Below are positions 14,022-19,935 of a stretch of DNA of 19,935 nucleotides, piece after piece. A program made the position numbers and the translations under genes. This DNA comes from Pseudomonadota bacterium. Lineage in GTDB: Bacteria > Desulfobacterota > Desulfovibrionia > Desulfovibrionales > Desulfovibrionaceae. The DNA lies in contig JAEZMB010000006.1 of assembly GCA_023435825.1 (NCBI GenBank), positions 1 to 19,935 of the forward strand, given 5' to 3'. Under the pieces are notes generated by a model. It was not told the origin of the DNA. It did no database searches and saw only the letters and a program-made list of their open reading frames with translations. Numbering within the stretch: position 1 is the stretch's first letter; the number at the start of each line of letters is the position of its first letter.

Positions 14022-14996
14022 CTACTGCACCACCACCGTCGTCTTGTCCTTGACGACGCCGGTGATTTCCTTGGCGTATTTGCTGTTCTTCACCGTGATC
14101 TTGCCGCCGGGCGCGCCGTCGGTCATGGCCTCGGCCAGCATGGTCAGGCGCACGGCCCGGCCCTGGTAGACGAGCTTGACCTGATCGCCCCGGACGATAA
14201 GCGGCATGGGCTCCATGTCGTCGGCCATGATGACCTGGCCCACGCCCACGCCCTTGCGGGCCCGCCACTGCCCGTCGCCCGGCTCGAACACCCGGCCCTT
14301 GATCCCGGCCAGGTTGCGGCGTTCGTAGACGTAGGCGATCTGTTCCATGGCGGCTCCGTCCTTAGGCAGAATGTTCTTGATGGCCACCGGCGCCCGGATG
14401 AAATGTTCAACCACGGCCTCTGCCGAGGCTTGATGCAAGATCCTTGCCCCGGGTCCGGTCACCACGTAGCGGAAGGTCGTGCGGCCGGGCTGGACCTCGG
14501 CGACCTCGACACCGACGCTGGCGGCCTCGTCCACGAACAGATGGTCCGGGGCGGTCACCGACAGGAGCTTGGCCTCGGGCCCCAGGGCCGTGACCTTGGG
14601 CGTCAAGGTTTCGACGGCCATGGCCCGCAGCTCCTGGCCGGAAACCACCCTGCCCCCGCGCCGCAGGGTCAGCTGGCTTGGCAGGGCGTATTCCACCGGG
14701 GCGTCGCGCAGGTAATAGCGCAGCCCTTCCATGACCTTGGCCGAGGGTATGACGGCGACGCGGCCCACGGCCTCCGGGGCGTACCACAGGGGTGTGGCCC
14801 CGAGCACGGCCCAGGCGTCGGCCGGGAATTCGCCGGAGGGATCGGCGATTTCCGACAACAGCACGCGCTCGCCGGCGGCCGTGGCCGCCTCGCGCACGCT
14901 GATCCGCCACAGTCCGGCCCCGGCCGGCAAGGCGGCCAGGAGCCAGGCGGCGGCCAGGGCGGCGACGGCGAAAATGGTGATGGCGCGGCGTTTCAT
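14022..14996 (-). CDS. flgA: Flagellar P-ring assembly chaperone FlgA
   Basis: FlgA is a periplasmic chaperone needed to assemble the FlgI ring. The 324-residue protein has a signal peptide (KRRAITIFAVAALAAAWLLAALPAGA, cleavage near 27) and a C-terminal SAF-type region (about 195-324) with the family pattern APVAIKNILPKDG, GRVFEPGDGQW, GQVIMADDMEPMPLIVRGDQVKLVYQGRAVRLTMLAEAMTDGAPGGKITVKN. It is about 100 residues longer than the E. coli protein; the extra is in the N-terminal half. The ATG at 14996 has AAGGAGG at 15002-15008. It lies between flgG and flgH in the rod/ring operon. Confidence 0.93.
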   Translation of the reverse strand: MKRRAITIFAVAALAAAWLLAALPAGAGLWRISVREAATAAGERVLLSEIADPSGEFPADAWAVLGATPLWYAPEAVGRVAVIPSAKVMEGLRYYLRDAPVEYALPSQLTLRRGGRVVSGQELRAMAVETLTPKVTALGPEAKLLSVTAPDHLFVDEAASVGVEVAEVQPGRTTFRYVVTGPGARILHQASAEAVVEHFIRAPVAIKNILPKDGAAMEQIAYVYERRNLAGIKGRVFEPGDGQWRARKGVGVGQVIMADDMEPMPLIVRGDQVKLVYQGRAVRLTMLAEAMTDGAPGGKITVKNSKYAKEITGVVKDKTTVVVQ

Positions 14997-15027
14997 GGCG
15001 ACCTCCTTGGCTGGCGGGCCCTCCCCG

Positions 15028-15057
15028 CGCCGCCGCCCGACCGGGCGGGCGGCGGCG
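15028..15057 (-). other. Strong hairpin between flgG and flgA
   Basis: CGCCGCCGCCCG (15028-15039) and CGGGCGGCGGCG (15046-15057) form a perfect 12-bp GC stem with a 6-nt loop in the 106-nt gap after flgG. No T tract follows on the minus strand, so it is not a standard terminator. It may limit 3' decay of the flgF-flgG part of the message or mark a processing point. Role is inference. Confidence 0.55.
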
Positions 15058-15102
15058 TCGGGACGAGCCCCATGAACAGGAAACCGGGCGACGGACGCCC
15101 GC

Positions 15103-15885
15103 TTAACGCTTGATGTTGACGGCGGTCTGCAACATGCCGTCGGCCGTGGTGATGGACTTGGAGTTGGCCTCGTAGGCGCGCTGGCCGACGATAAGCCCGA
15201 CCATTTCGTCCACGAGTTCCACGTTGGACATTTCCAGAAATCCCTGGGCCAGGGTGCCGGCGTTCTGGTTACCGGGGGTGACCTCGTTGGCCGCGCCCGA
15301 AGCCTGACTGGTGGAATAGAGGTTGCGGCCCTCGGCGGTCAGGCCGGCATTGTTGATGAAGGTGTAAAGCGGGATGTCCGTGGCGGCGAGCTCCGTGCTG
15401 TTGGCGTCGAGGCAGGACAGATGGCCGTTTTCGGTGATGGTGATGGTCTTGGTCTCGGTGGGTACGGAAAAGGCCGGCTGGAGCGGATAGCCGTTGGCCG
15501 TGACGATGGTGCCGTCCTGGTTGAGCTTGAACGAGCCGGCCCGTGTGTAGAGTTCGCGGCCGTTGACGTCGACCTTGAAGAAGCCCTCGCCCTGAATGGC
15601 GATGTCGAGCTGGTTGCCGGTGTTTTGCATGTCGCCCTGGGTGAAGAACTTGTGCACCGTCGTCGGCTTGACGCCCAGGCCCACCTGGAGGCCGGTGGGC
15701 AGGCGGTTGCCGCCCACGGTTTCGGTGCCGGCCACCTGCAAGGTCTGGTACATGAGGTCCTCGAACTCGGCCCGGCTCTTTTTAAAGCCCACGGTGTTCA
15801 CGTTGGCCAGGTTGTTGGACATGGTGTCGATTTGCATCTGCATGGCCACCATGCCGGTGGAGGCCGTCCACAGTGATCGCATCAT
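15103..15885 (-). CDS. flgG: Flagellar distal rod protein FlgG
   Basis: FlgG builds the distal rod. Its 260 residues equal the usual length. The N-terminus (RSLWTASTGMVAMQMQIDTMSNNLANVNTVGFKKSRAEFEDLMYQ) is the FlgG/FlgF D0 helix with the SNNLANVNTxGFK motif. GLGVKPTTVHKFFTQGDMQNTGNQLDIAIQGEGFF is the FlgG core. The C-terminus (EMSNVELVDEMVGLIVGQRAYEANSKSITTADGMLQTAVNI) is complete. The ATG at 15885 has GGAGGG at 15894-15899; Met2 is an equal alternative. flgF ends 26 nt upstream. Confidence 0.97.
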   Translation of the reverse strand: MMRSLWTASTGMVAMQMQIDTMSNNLANVNTVGFKKSRAEFEDLMYQTLQVAGTETVGGNRLPTGLQVGLGVKPTTVHKFFTQGDMQNTGNQLDIAIQGEGFFKVDVNGRELYTRAGSFKLNQDGTIVTANGYPLQPAFSVPTETKTITITENGHLSCLDANSTELAATDIPLYTFINNAGLTAEGRNLYSTSQASGAANEVTPGNQNAGTLAQGFLEMSNVELVDEMVGLIVGQRAYEANSKSITTADGMLQTAVNIKR

Positions 15886-15911
15886 AACAGTATCCCTCCG
15901 GATTCTTGGCC

Positions 15912-16697
15912 TTACATCTTGTCGGTGCCGACGCGGATGGCCTTGGTGTCAAGTTCGTTGGCGCTGCTCATGACCTTTTGATAGGCTTCGTAGGTGCGCT
16001 GGGTCTCGATCATGGAAACCATTTCCTCCACCACCTCGACGTTGGGTTTTTCGAGAAAACCCTGGGCCACTTCGGTGGTCCCGGCCCGCAGGACCCCTTC
16101 CTGGATGGTGGCCCCGGTCTGGGGCATGTAGAGGTTGGCCCCGTACTTCATGAGGGCGTCAGGATTTTGCACGGTGACCACGTCCACCTGGCCGACCTGG
16201 GCTCCGTCAACATAGACCGAGCCGTCGCCGCCCACGGAAATGCGGCCCTCGGGCAGCTGGATGGGGCCGCCGCCGCCAAGGACGGGCATGTCCTGGTCGT
16301 TGACGAGCATCCCCTCGGCCGAGCGGTGAAAGGCCCCGTTTCGGGTGTAGTAGGAATTGCCCTGGCCGGCCGAGACCTTGAAAAAGCCCGGCCCCTGGAT
16401 GGCCAGATCCAGCGGGTTGCCCGTGGCCGTCAGCGCCCCCTGGGCGAAGTCGATCTGCTGCATGGCCAGGCGGGGCTTGGCGATGAGGTCGGCCCGGGGC
16501 AGGAGCTGCTTTTGGCGGATGTCGCCCCGGGGGTCCATATGATAGTCGTGGGCGTAGCGGTAAAAGGTGTCCTCGAAGGAGACCCGGTCGCGCTTGTAGC
16601 CCGTGGTGTTGACGTTCGCCAAATTATTGGCGGAGATATTGAGACGCGTTTCCGTTGAGAGTGCGCCGAAAACCGCGCTGTACATGCTCATTTCCAT
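15912..16697 (-). CDS. flgF: Flagellar proximal rod protein FlgF
   Basis: FlgF belongs to the proximal rod. The 261-residue protein carries NISANNLANVNTTGYKRDRVSFEDTFY near the N-terminus, TGNPLDLAIQGPGFFKVS in the core, and GFLEKPNVEVVEEMVSMIETQRTYEAYQKVMSSANELD at the C-terminus. These show the FlgG/FlgF fold; the more divergent N-terminus and first position favour FlgF. The ATG at 16697 has GAGGAGGA at 16706-16713 and lies about 18 nt after the predicted sigma54 start point. It opens the flgF-flgG-flgA-flgH-flgI operon. Confidence 0.93.
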   Translation of the reverse strand: MEMSMYSAVFGALSTETRLNISANNLANVNTTGYKRDRVSFEDTFYRYAHDYHMDPRGDIRQKQLLPRADLIAKPRLAMQQIDFAQGALTATGNPLDLAIQGPGFFKVSAGQGNSYYTRNGAFHRSAEGMLVNDQDMPVLGGGGPIQLPEGRISVGGDGSVYVDGAQVGQVDVVTVQNPDALMKYGANLYMPQTGATIQEGVLRAGTTEVAQGFLEKPNVEVVEEMVSMIETQRTYEAYQKVMSSANELDTKAIRVGTDKM

Positions 16698-16725
16698 GGA
16701 AGCGGTCCTCCTCGGCGCTGGGCTT

Positions 16726-16741
16726 TGCAACATGCGGGCCA
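16726..16741 (-). promoter_or_regulatory. Sigma54 (RpoN)-type promoter of the flgF operon
   Basis: The minus strand reads TGGCCCGCATGTTGCA (16741-16726). It matches TGGCACG-N4-TTGCW at all but one position, with the strict 10-nt GG-to-GC spacing. Transcription would start near 16715, 18 nt before flgF. The -24 half TGGCCCGCA is identical to the element before flgJ. Confidence 0.85.
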
Positions 16742-16748
16742 GCCCTTG

Positions 16749-16770
16749 GCCGCCCTGGCCGGAGGGCGGC
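16749..16770. promoter_or_regulatory. Dyad next to the flgF sigma54 promoter
   Basis: GCCGCCCT (16749-16756) and AGGGCGGC (16763-16770) form a perfect 8-bp inverted repeat with a 6-nt centre. It starts 7 bp upstream of the -24 element. It could be an operator, but activator sites for sigma54 usually lie farther away and GC-rich dyads are common in this DNA. Confidence 0.3.
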
Positions 16771-16812
16771 GGCCGAGGAGCCGTCTTTTTTCGCGGGCCG
16801 GGCTCGGATAGC

Positions 16813-16840
16813 TTGACAAACCTCGGTGAAGTGGTATTTC
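16813..16840 (+). promoter_or_regulatory. Promoter of tRNA-Gly
   Basis: A perfect TTGACA -35 lies at 16813-16818 and a weaker -10, TATTTC, at 16835-16840 after a 16-nt spacer. Transcription would start near 16847, just before the tRNA. Its -35 lies 72 bp from the divergent sigma54 element of flgF. Confidence 0.6.
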
Positions 16841-16851
16841 CTTCCATTCGA

Positions 16852-16927
16852 GCGGGCGTAGCTCAGCTGGTAGAGTACAAGCTTCCCAAGCTTGGTGTCG
16901 CGAGTTCGATCCTCGTCGCCCGCTCCA
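16852..16927 (+). tRNA. tRNA-Gly (anticodon CCC)
   Basis: The 76-nt sequence folds as a complete cloverleaf. The acceptor GCGGGCG pairs with CGCCCGC, followed by discriminator T and an encoded CCA. The D stem is GCTC/GAGT. The anticodon stem CAAGC/GCTTG closes the loop TTCCCAA, giving anticodon CCC for GGG codons. The T stem GCGAG/CTCGT closes TTCGATC. The U73-type discriminator fits glycine. It lies alone, ahead of rimP-nusA-infB. Confidence 0.95.
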
Positions 16928-16964
16928 AACCTGAGTCTCCCAACCGAATGGTTGACGTGACGAG

Positions 16965-16995
16965 GTGGGCCTGACGATCGGTCCACTTTTTTTTT
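16965..16995 (+). terminator. Terminator between tRNA-Gly and rimP
   Basis: GTGGGCC (16965-16971) pairs with GGTCCAC (16980-16986; one G-U pair) around an 8-nt loop, followed directly by nine T residues (16987-16995). It stands 37 nt after the tRNA and only 15 nt before the rimP ATG. It would end the tRNA transcript or attenuate read-through into rimP-nusA-ylxR-infB. Confidence 0.85.
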
Positions 16996-17010
16996 GCTGA
17001 CAAGGAAATC

Positions 17011-17580
17011 ATGCTTCAGAAAAACGCCGTGGCTGATGCCGTCCGGGATCTTATCGCCCCTTACGTCGCCACCCTGGGCCTTGCGGTCTGGGGGGTGGAG
17101 CTGGCTTCGGCCGGCCATCGCCAGCTCGTGCGCCTCTATCTCGACCTGGCCGCCGACACGCCGCGCACGCCCGAACGCCTGGGCGTGACCATCGACGAAT
17201 GCGCCAAAGTCAGCCGCCACCTTGGCGCGCTCCTTGAGGTCGATGAAATTTTCCACAACCCCTACGTGCTGGAAGTCTCCTCGCCGGGGTTGTCGCGCCG
17301 GTTTTTCGAAGCCGGCCAGCTGTCCCCCTACGTCGGCCGGGAGATCGAGGCCAAGCTGGCCATGCCCCGCGACGGCCGCAAGCGCTTTCGGGGCATCCTC
17401 TCCGGCGTCTCGGACCAGACCGTGTCCATGACCGTGGACCCCGGGGCCAAAGAATTTTCGATTTCGTTTGATTTTGCCGAGGCGGACAAAATCCGCCTCA
17501 TCCACGCTTTTGACGCCACACCCGAAGGAGAGGCCGACGGCGACGGCGGGCCGTACGGCAACTCGGAGGCAACCTCATGA
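17011..17580 (+). CDS. rimP: Ribosome maturation factor RimP
   Basis: RimP helps mature the 30S subunit. The 189-residue protein has the N-terminal alpha/beta domain (LGLAVWGVELASAGHRQLVRLYLD) and the core TIDECAKVSRHLGALLEVDE with YVLEVSSPGLSRRF at 88-101. The usual SPGLDRPL block reads SPGLSRRF here. The C-terminal SH3-like half is present (FRGILSGVSDQTVSM...FDFAEADKIRL) and a Gly/Asp-rich tail makes it longer than the E. coli protein. AAGGAA at 17002-17007 precedes the ATG. The stop overlaps nusA by 4 nt. Confidence 0.95.
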   Translation: MLQKNAVADAVRDLIAPYVATLGLAVWGVELASAGHRQLVRLYLDLAADTPRTPERLGVTIDECAKVSRHLGALLEVDEIFHNPYVLEVSSPGLSRRFFEAGQLSPYVGREIEAKLAMPRDGRKRFRGILSGVSDQTVSMTVDPGAKEFSISFDFAEADKIRLIHAFDATPEGEADGDGGPYGNSEATS

Positions 17581-18953
17581 CCGAACTGAAAAAAGCCATC
17601 GATCAGATCAGCAAGGATCGCGGCATCGACCGCGACCTGCTGGTGGACACCCTGGAAGAAGCCGTCCGTTCGTCGGTGATCCGCAAGTACGGCGAGAACC
17701 TCGACGTGGAGGTCAGCTACAACGACGAGCAGGGGGAGATCGAGGTCTACCAGTTCAAGGTCGTGGTGGAAGACGACGACGTGGCCGACCCGGCCGCCGA
17801 GATCTGCCTGTCCGACGCCAAGGCCATCGACCCCAACGTCGCCCTGGAAGACGAGATGGGCTTCAAGCTCGCCGTCGAGGACCTCGGCCGCATCGCCGCC
17901 CAGTCCGCCAAGCAGGTGATCATCCAGCGCATGCGCGACGCCGAGCAGGAGATCATCTACGAGGAGTACAAGGACCGCAAGGGCGAGATCATTTCCGGCA
18001 TCATCCAGCGCCGCGACCGGGCCGGCTGGATCATCAACCTCGGCCGCACCGAGGCGCTTTTGCCCAAGGAAGAGCAGATCCCCCGCGAGCGCTACAAGCG
18101 CGGCGACCGGGTCCAGGCCTTTATCATCGAAGTCCTGCCTTCCGGGCGCGGACCCCAGATCATCGTGTCGCGCACCCACGGCGACTACATGAAGGCCCTT
18201 TTTGCCCGCGAAGTGCCGGAAGTTTCCGACGGCACGGTCAAGATCGTGGCCGTGGCGCGCGATCCCGGCTCCCGGGCCAAGGTGGCCGTCATCTCCAAGG
18301 ACCGCGACGTCGATCCGGTCGGCGCTTGCGTCGGCATCCGCGGCTCGCGCATCCAGAACATCGTGCAGGAACTGCGCGGCGAACGCATCGACATCGTGGT
18401 CTGGAACCCCGAAATCGCCAGCTACGCCGCCAACGCCCTGTCGCCGTCCCGGGTCACCCGTATTTCCGTTGACGAGGACGAGAAGTCCCTGGAAGTGGTG
18501 GTCACCGACGACCAGCTCAACCTGGCCATCGGCCGCAAGGGACAAAACGTCAAGCTGGCCGCCAAGTTGCTCGGCTGGAAGATCGACATCGTCACCGAAT
18601 CCCGGTTCCGCGAGGCCAACGCGTCCAAGAAGTTCCTGGAACAGCTGGCCAGCGTGGCCGAGATCCACGTGGACAACATCATCGCCGCCGGCTTCGTCTC
18701 CATGGAGCAGCTGGCCGAGGCCGACGACGAGGCCATCGACGCCATCGCCGGCATGACGCCGTCCAAGCGCGACGATCTGCGCGCCGCCCTCAAGCTGATG
18801 GGCGCCTTCGACAAGCCCGCGCCGACCGAGGAAGATGCCCCGGCCGACGAGGAAACGTCGGCGGACGACGCGCCCGCCGCCGAAGGCGATGCCCCGGCCA
18901 GCGGCGACGCCGCGACCGGCACGGAAGAAACCAACGCGGACGAGGCCAAATGA
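17577..18953 (+). CDS. nusA: Transcription termination/antitermination factor NusA
   Basis: NusA binds RNA polymerase and modulates pausing, termination and antitermination. The 458-residue protein has the N-terminal polymerase-binding domain (1-125), an S1 domain (about 135-198: GEIISGIIQRRDRAGWIINLG) and two KH domains, the first with GACVGIRGSRIQNI near 249-262 and the second with LAIGRKGQNVKLAAKLLGWKIDI near 316-338. A single helix-hairpin-helix repeat follows (about 355-410; E. coli has two), then an Ala/Glu/Asp-rich tail (413-458). GGAGG at 17565-17569 and the ATGA overlap with rimP fix the start. It overlaps ylxR by 4 nt. Confidence 0.97.
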   Translation: MTELKKAIDQISKDRGIDRDLLVDTLEEAVRSSVIRKYGENLDVEVSYNDEQGEIEVYQFKVVVEDDDVADPAAEICLSDAKAIDPNVALEDEMGFKLAVEDLGRIAAQSAKQVIIQRMRDAEQEIIYEEYKDRKGEIISGIIQRRDRAGWIINLGRTEALLPKEEQIPRERYKRGDRVQAFIIEVLPSGRGPQIIVSRTHGDYMKALFAREVPEVSDGTVKIVAVARDPGSRAKVAVISKDRDVDPVGACVGIRGSRIQNIVQELRGERIDIVVWNPEIASYAANALSPSRVTRISVDEDEKSLEVVVTDDQLNLAIGRKGQNVKLAAKLLGWKIDIVTESRFREANASKKFLEQLASVAEIHVDNIIAAGFVSMEQLAEADDEAIDAIAGMTPSKRDDLRAALKLMGAFDKPAPTEEDAPADEETSADDAPAAEGDAPASGDAATGTEETNADEAK

Positions 18954-19198
18954 CGCGCGGCAAGTCCCATGCCCGGCCGCCGTGGCCGGTGCGGATGTGC
19001 GTGATCTGCCGGGAGCGCTTTCCTAAAAGCGAGCTGGTCAGACACGTCGCGGCGGCCGAGGGCGAAGCGGGCCTTGCGCCCGATCCCCGGGCCGCCCAGC
19101 CCGGACGCGGGCACTATCTCTGCGCCAACCCCGCATGCGCCGAGAAATTTTTGAAATACTCCGGTCGGCCCAGGCGACGGAGGGGGGGGTCAAGGTGA
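18950..19198 (+). CDS. ylxR: YlxR family (DUF448) RNA-binding protein
   Basis: The 82-residue basic protein has the YlxR signature RMCVICRERFPKSELVR at 15-31 (family form R-x-C-x-x-C-R...K-x-E-L-x-R) and PGRGHYLCANPACAEKF (51-67), matching G-R-G-x-Y-x-C. Related proteins bind RNA or nucleoid partners; the cellular role is not settled. Two Cys pairs could bind a metal. The C-terminus is strongly basic (RPRRRRGGSR). It is locked between nusA and infB by 4-nt overlaps at both ends. Confidence 0.93.
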   Translation: MTRGKSHARPPWPVRMCVICRERFPKSELVRHVAAAEGEAGLAPDPRAAQPGRGHYLCANPACAEKFLKYSGRPRRRRGGSR

Positions 19199-19935
19199 AC
19201 AAGATTAAAATGAAGGACATTGCCAAGGAGCTTGCCCTGTCCAGCAAGGACATGCTGCATCTCCTGCGCGAACTCGGTATCCAGGTCAAAAGCCAGATGG
19301 CCACGCTGACCGACGAGGAAGCCGCCCAACTGCGCGCCCGCGTGCGCCAGGGCAGCTCCGGCCGCACCCAGGTCATCGACACCGAGGTTTCGCCCGGCGT
19401 CATCGTCCGCCGCCGCAAGGCCGCCCCCACCCCCCCGGCCGACGCCGCGCCAGCCCCCCGGGACCTCGAACCCGAACCGGCGGCGCCCGTCGTCGACCCT
19501 GTGGTCGCGACGGCTCCGGCCGAACCGGAACACGAGGAACCAGTCGAAGTGCAGTACCAGCCCCAAGCCGAAGATTTCGAGGCCTTTGCCGAGCCCGCCG
19601 AGGAGCCCGCTCCCCCCGCCCCGGCTCCCCGCACGGGCGGCGCGCGCATCGTGCGCCCGGCTCCCACGGCCCGCATCATCGAGCGCCCCGAGCCGGAGAA
19701 GGCCGAGGAGCCCGCGCCTGCGGCCGTAGCCGCCGAACCGACGGCCGAAGCACCGGCCCCGGCGGAAACGCCGGCCGCGCCCGTGGCCGAGGACACGCCC
19801 CCGGCTCCCGAGGCGACCGCCCAGGCCCCGGAAACGACTCCCGAACCCGAGGCCGCCCCGGCGGCCGCCGAAGCGGGCCAGCCGGCCAAGCAGCCGCCCC
19901 GCCGTCCCGAGCCGGTTTCCACCGCGCCCAAGGTG
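19195..19935 (+). CDS. infB: Translation initiation factor IF-2, N-terminal part (runs off window)
   Basis: IF-2 is the GTPase that places initiator tRNA on the 30S subunit. Only the first 247 codons are present, with no stop before the window ends. Residues 1-55 form the IF2N domain (KIKMKDIAKELALSSKDMLHLLRELGIQVKSQMATLTDEE). The rest is the long Ala/Pro/Glu linker typical of bacterial IF-2; the G domain lies beyond the window. The start is GTG at 19195, overlapping the ylxR stop as GTGA, with a GGAGG at 19179-19183. Start choice is supported by the family N-terminus. Confidence 0.95.
   Translation, partial: MNKIKMKDIAKELALSSKDMLHLLRELGIQVKSQMATLTDEEAAQLRARVRQGSSGRTQVIDTEVSPGVIVRRRKAAPTPPADAAPAPRDLEPEPAAPVVDPVVATAPAEPEHEEPVEVQYQPQAEDFEAFAEPAEEPAPPAPAPRTGGARIVRPAPTARIIERPEPEKAEEPAPAAVAAEPTAEAPAPAETPAAPVAEDTPPAPEATAQAPETTPEPEAAPAAAEAGQPAKQPPRRPEPVSTAPKV

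Noticed and set aside
1..19935. CRISPR array, phage, transposase or defence island
   Set aside because: No regularly spaced direct repeats, integrase, transposase or defence-type domains are visible; the gene order is ordinary core genome.

Overview
The window is high-GC bacterial chromosome from what looks like a sulfate-reducing deltaproteobacterium of the Desulfovibrionaceae (Desulfovibrio/Solidesulfovibrio type). The basis is gene content and order: an infB-ylxR-nusA-rimP block placed head-to-head with flgF-flgG-flgA-flgH-flgI-flgJ-flgN-flgK-flgL-csrA-fliW, facing flgM and its small partner gene. From memory this matches the Desulfovibrio arrangement around locus DVU0508-DVU0524. No database search was possible.

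Layout. Positions 1-1720 (+) carry a GC-rich palindromic repeat, a likely sigma70 promoter and the ribosome-assembly GTPase gene der, closed by a symmetrical terminator. Positions 1778-4550 (-) carry nadK followed, with a 4-nt overlap, by a two-domain DUF89-like protein. Positions 4608-5579 (+) carry a FlgM-associated small protein and the anti-sigma28 factor flgM, each preceded by a sigma28-type promoter. Positions 5470-6338 (-) hold csrA-fliW, overlapping by 25 nt, with their own terminator. Positions 6357-11618 (-) hold the hook-junction operon flgJ-flgN-flgK-flgL behind a sigma54-type promoter. Positions 11619-11962 are non-coding with repeats and the terminator of the next unit. Positions 11963-16741 (-) are the rod/ring operon flgF-flgG-flgA-flgH-flgI behind a second, near-identical sigma54-type promoter. 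Positions 16813-19935 (+) hold tRNA-Gly(CCC), a terminator, and rimP-nusA-ylxR-infB joined by 4-nt overlaps; infB runs off the window.

How it works together. The promoters fit a tiered flagellar cascade: sigma54 for the middle genes (rod, rings, hook junctions) and sigma28 for flgM and its neighbour. FlgM would hold sigma28 until the hook-basal body secretes it. CsrA-FliW adds a second, translational switch. The other blocks are housekeeping: translation and transcription factors, NAD(P) supply and ribosome assembly.

The genes are mostly orthodox. The parts that deserve a second look are: Asp-box-like motifs shared by the enlarged FlgL and FlgK; an M23 peptidase in place of the muramidase in FlgJ; a DUF89-like protein with an unusual active-site motif and an unassigned C-terminal domain, coupled to NAD kinase; a tRNA-terminator-rimP arrangement like the metY leader of the enterobacterial nusA operon; and dispersed palindromic repeats, one beside a sigma54 promoter. 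I see no CRISPR array, transposase, integrase or defence system.
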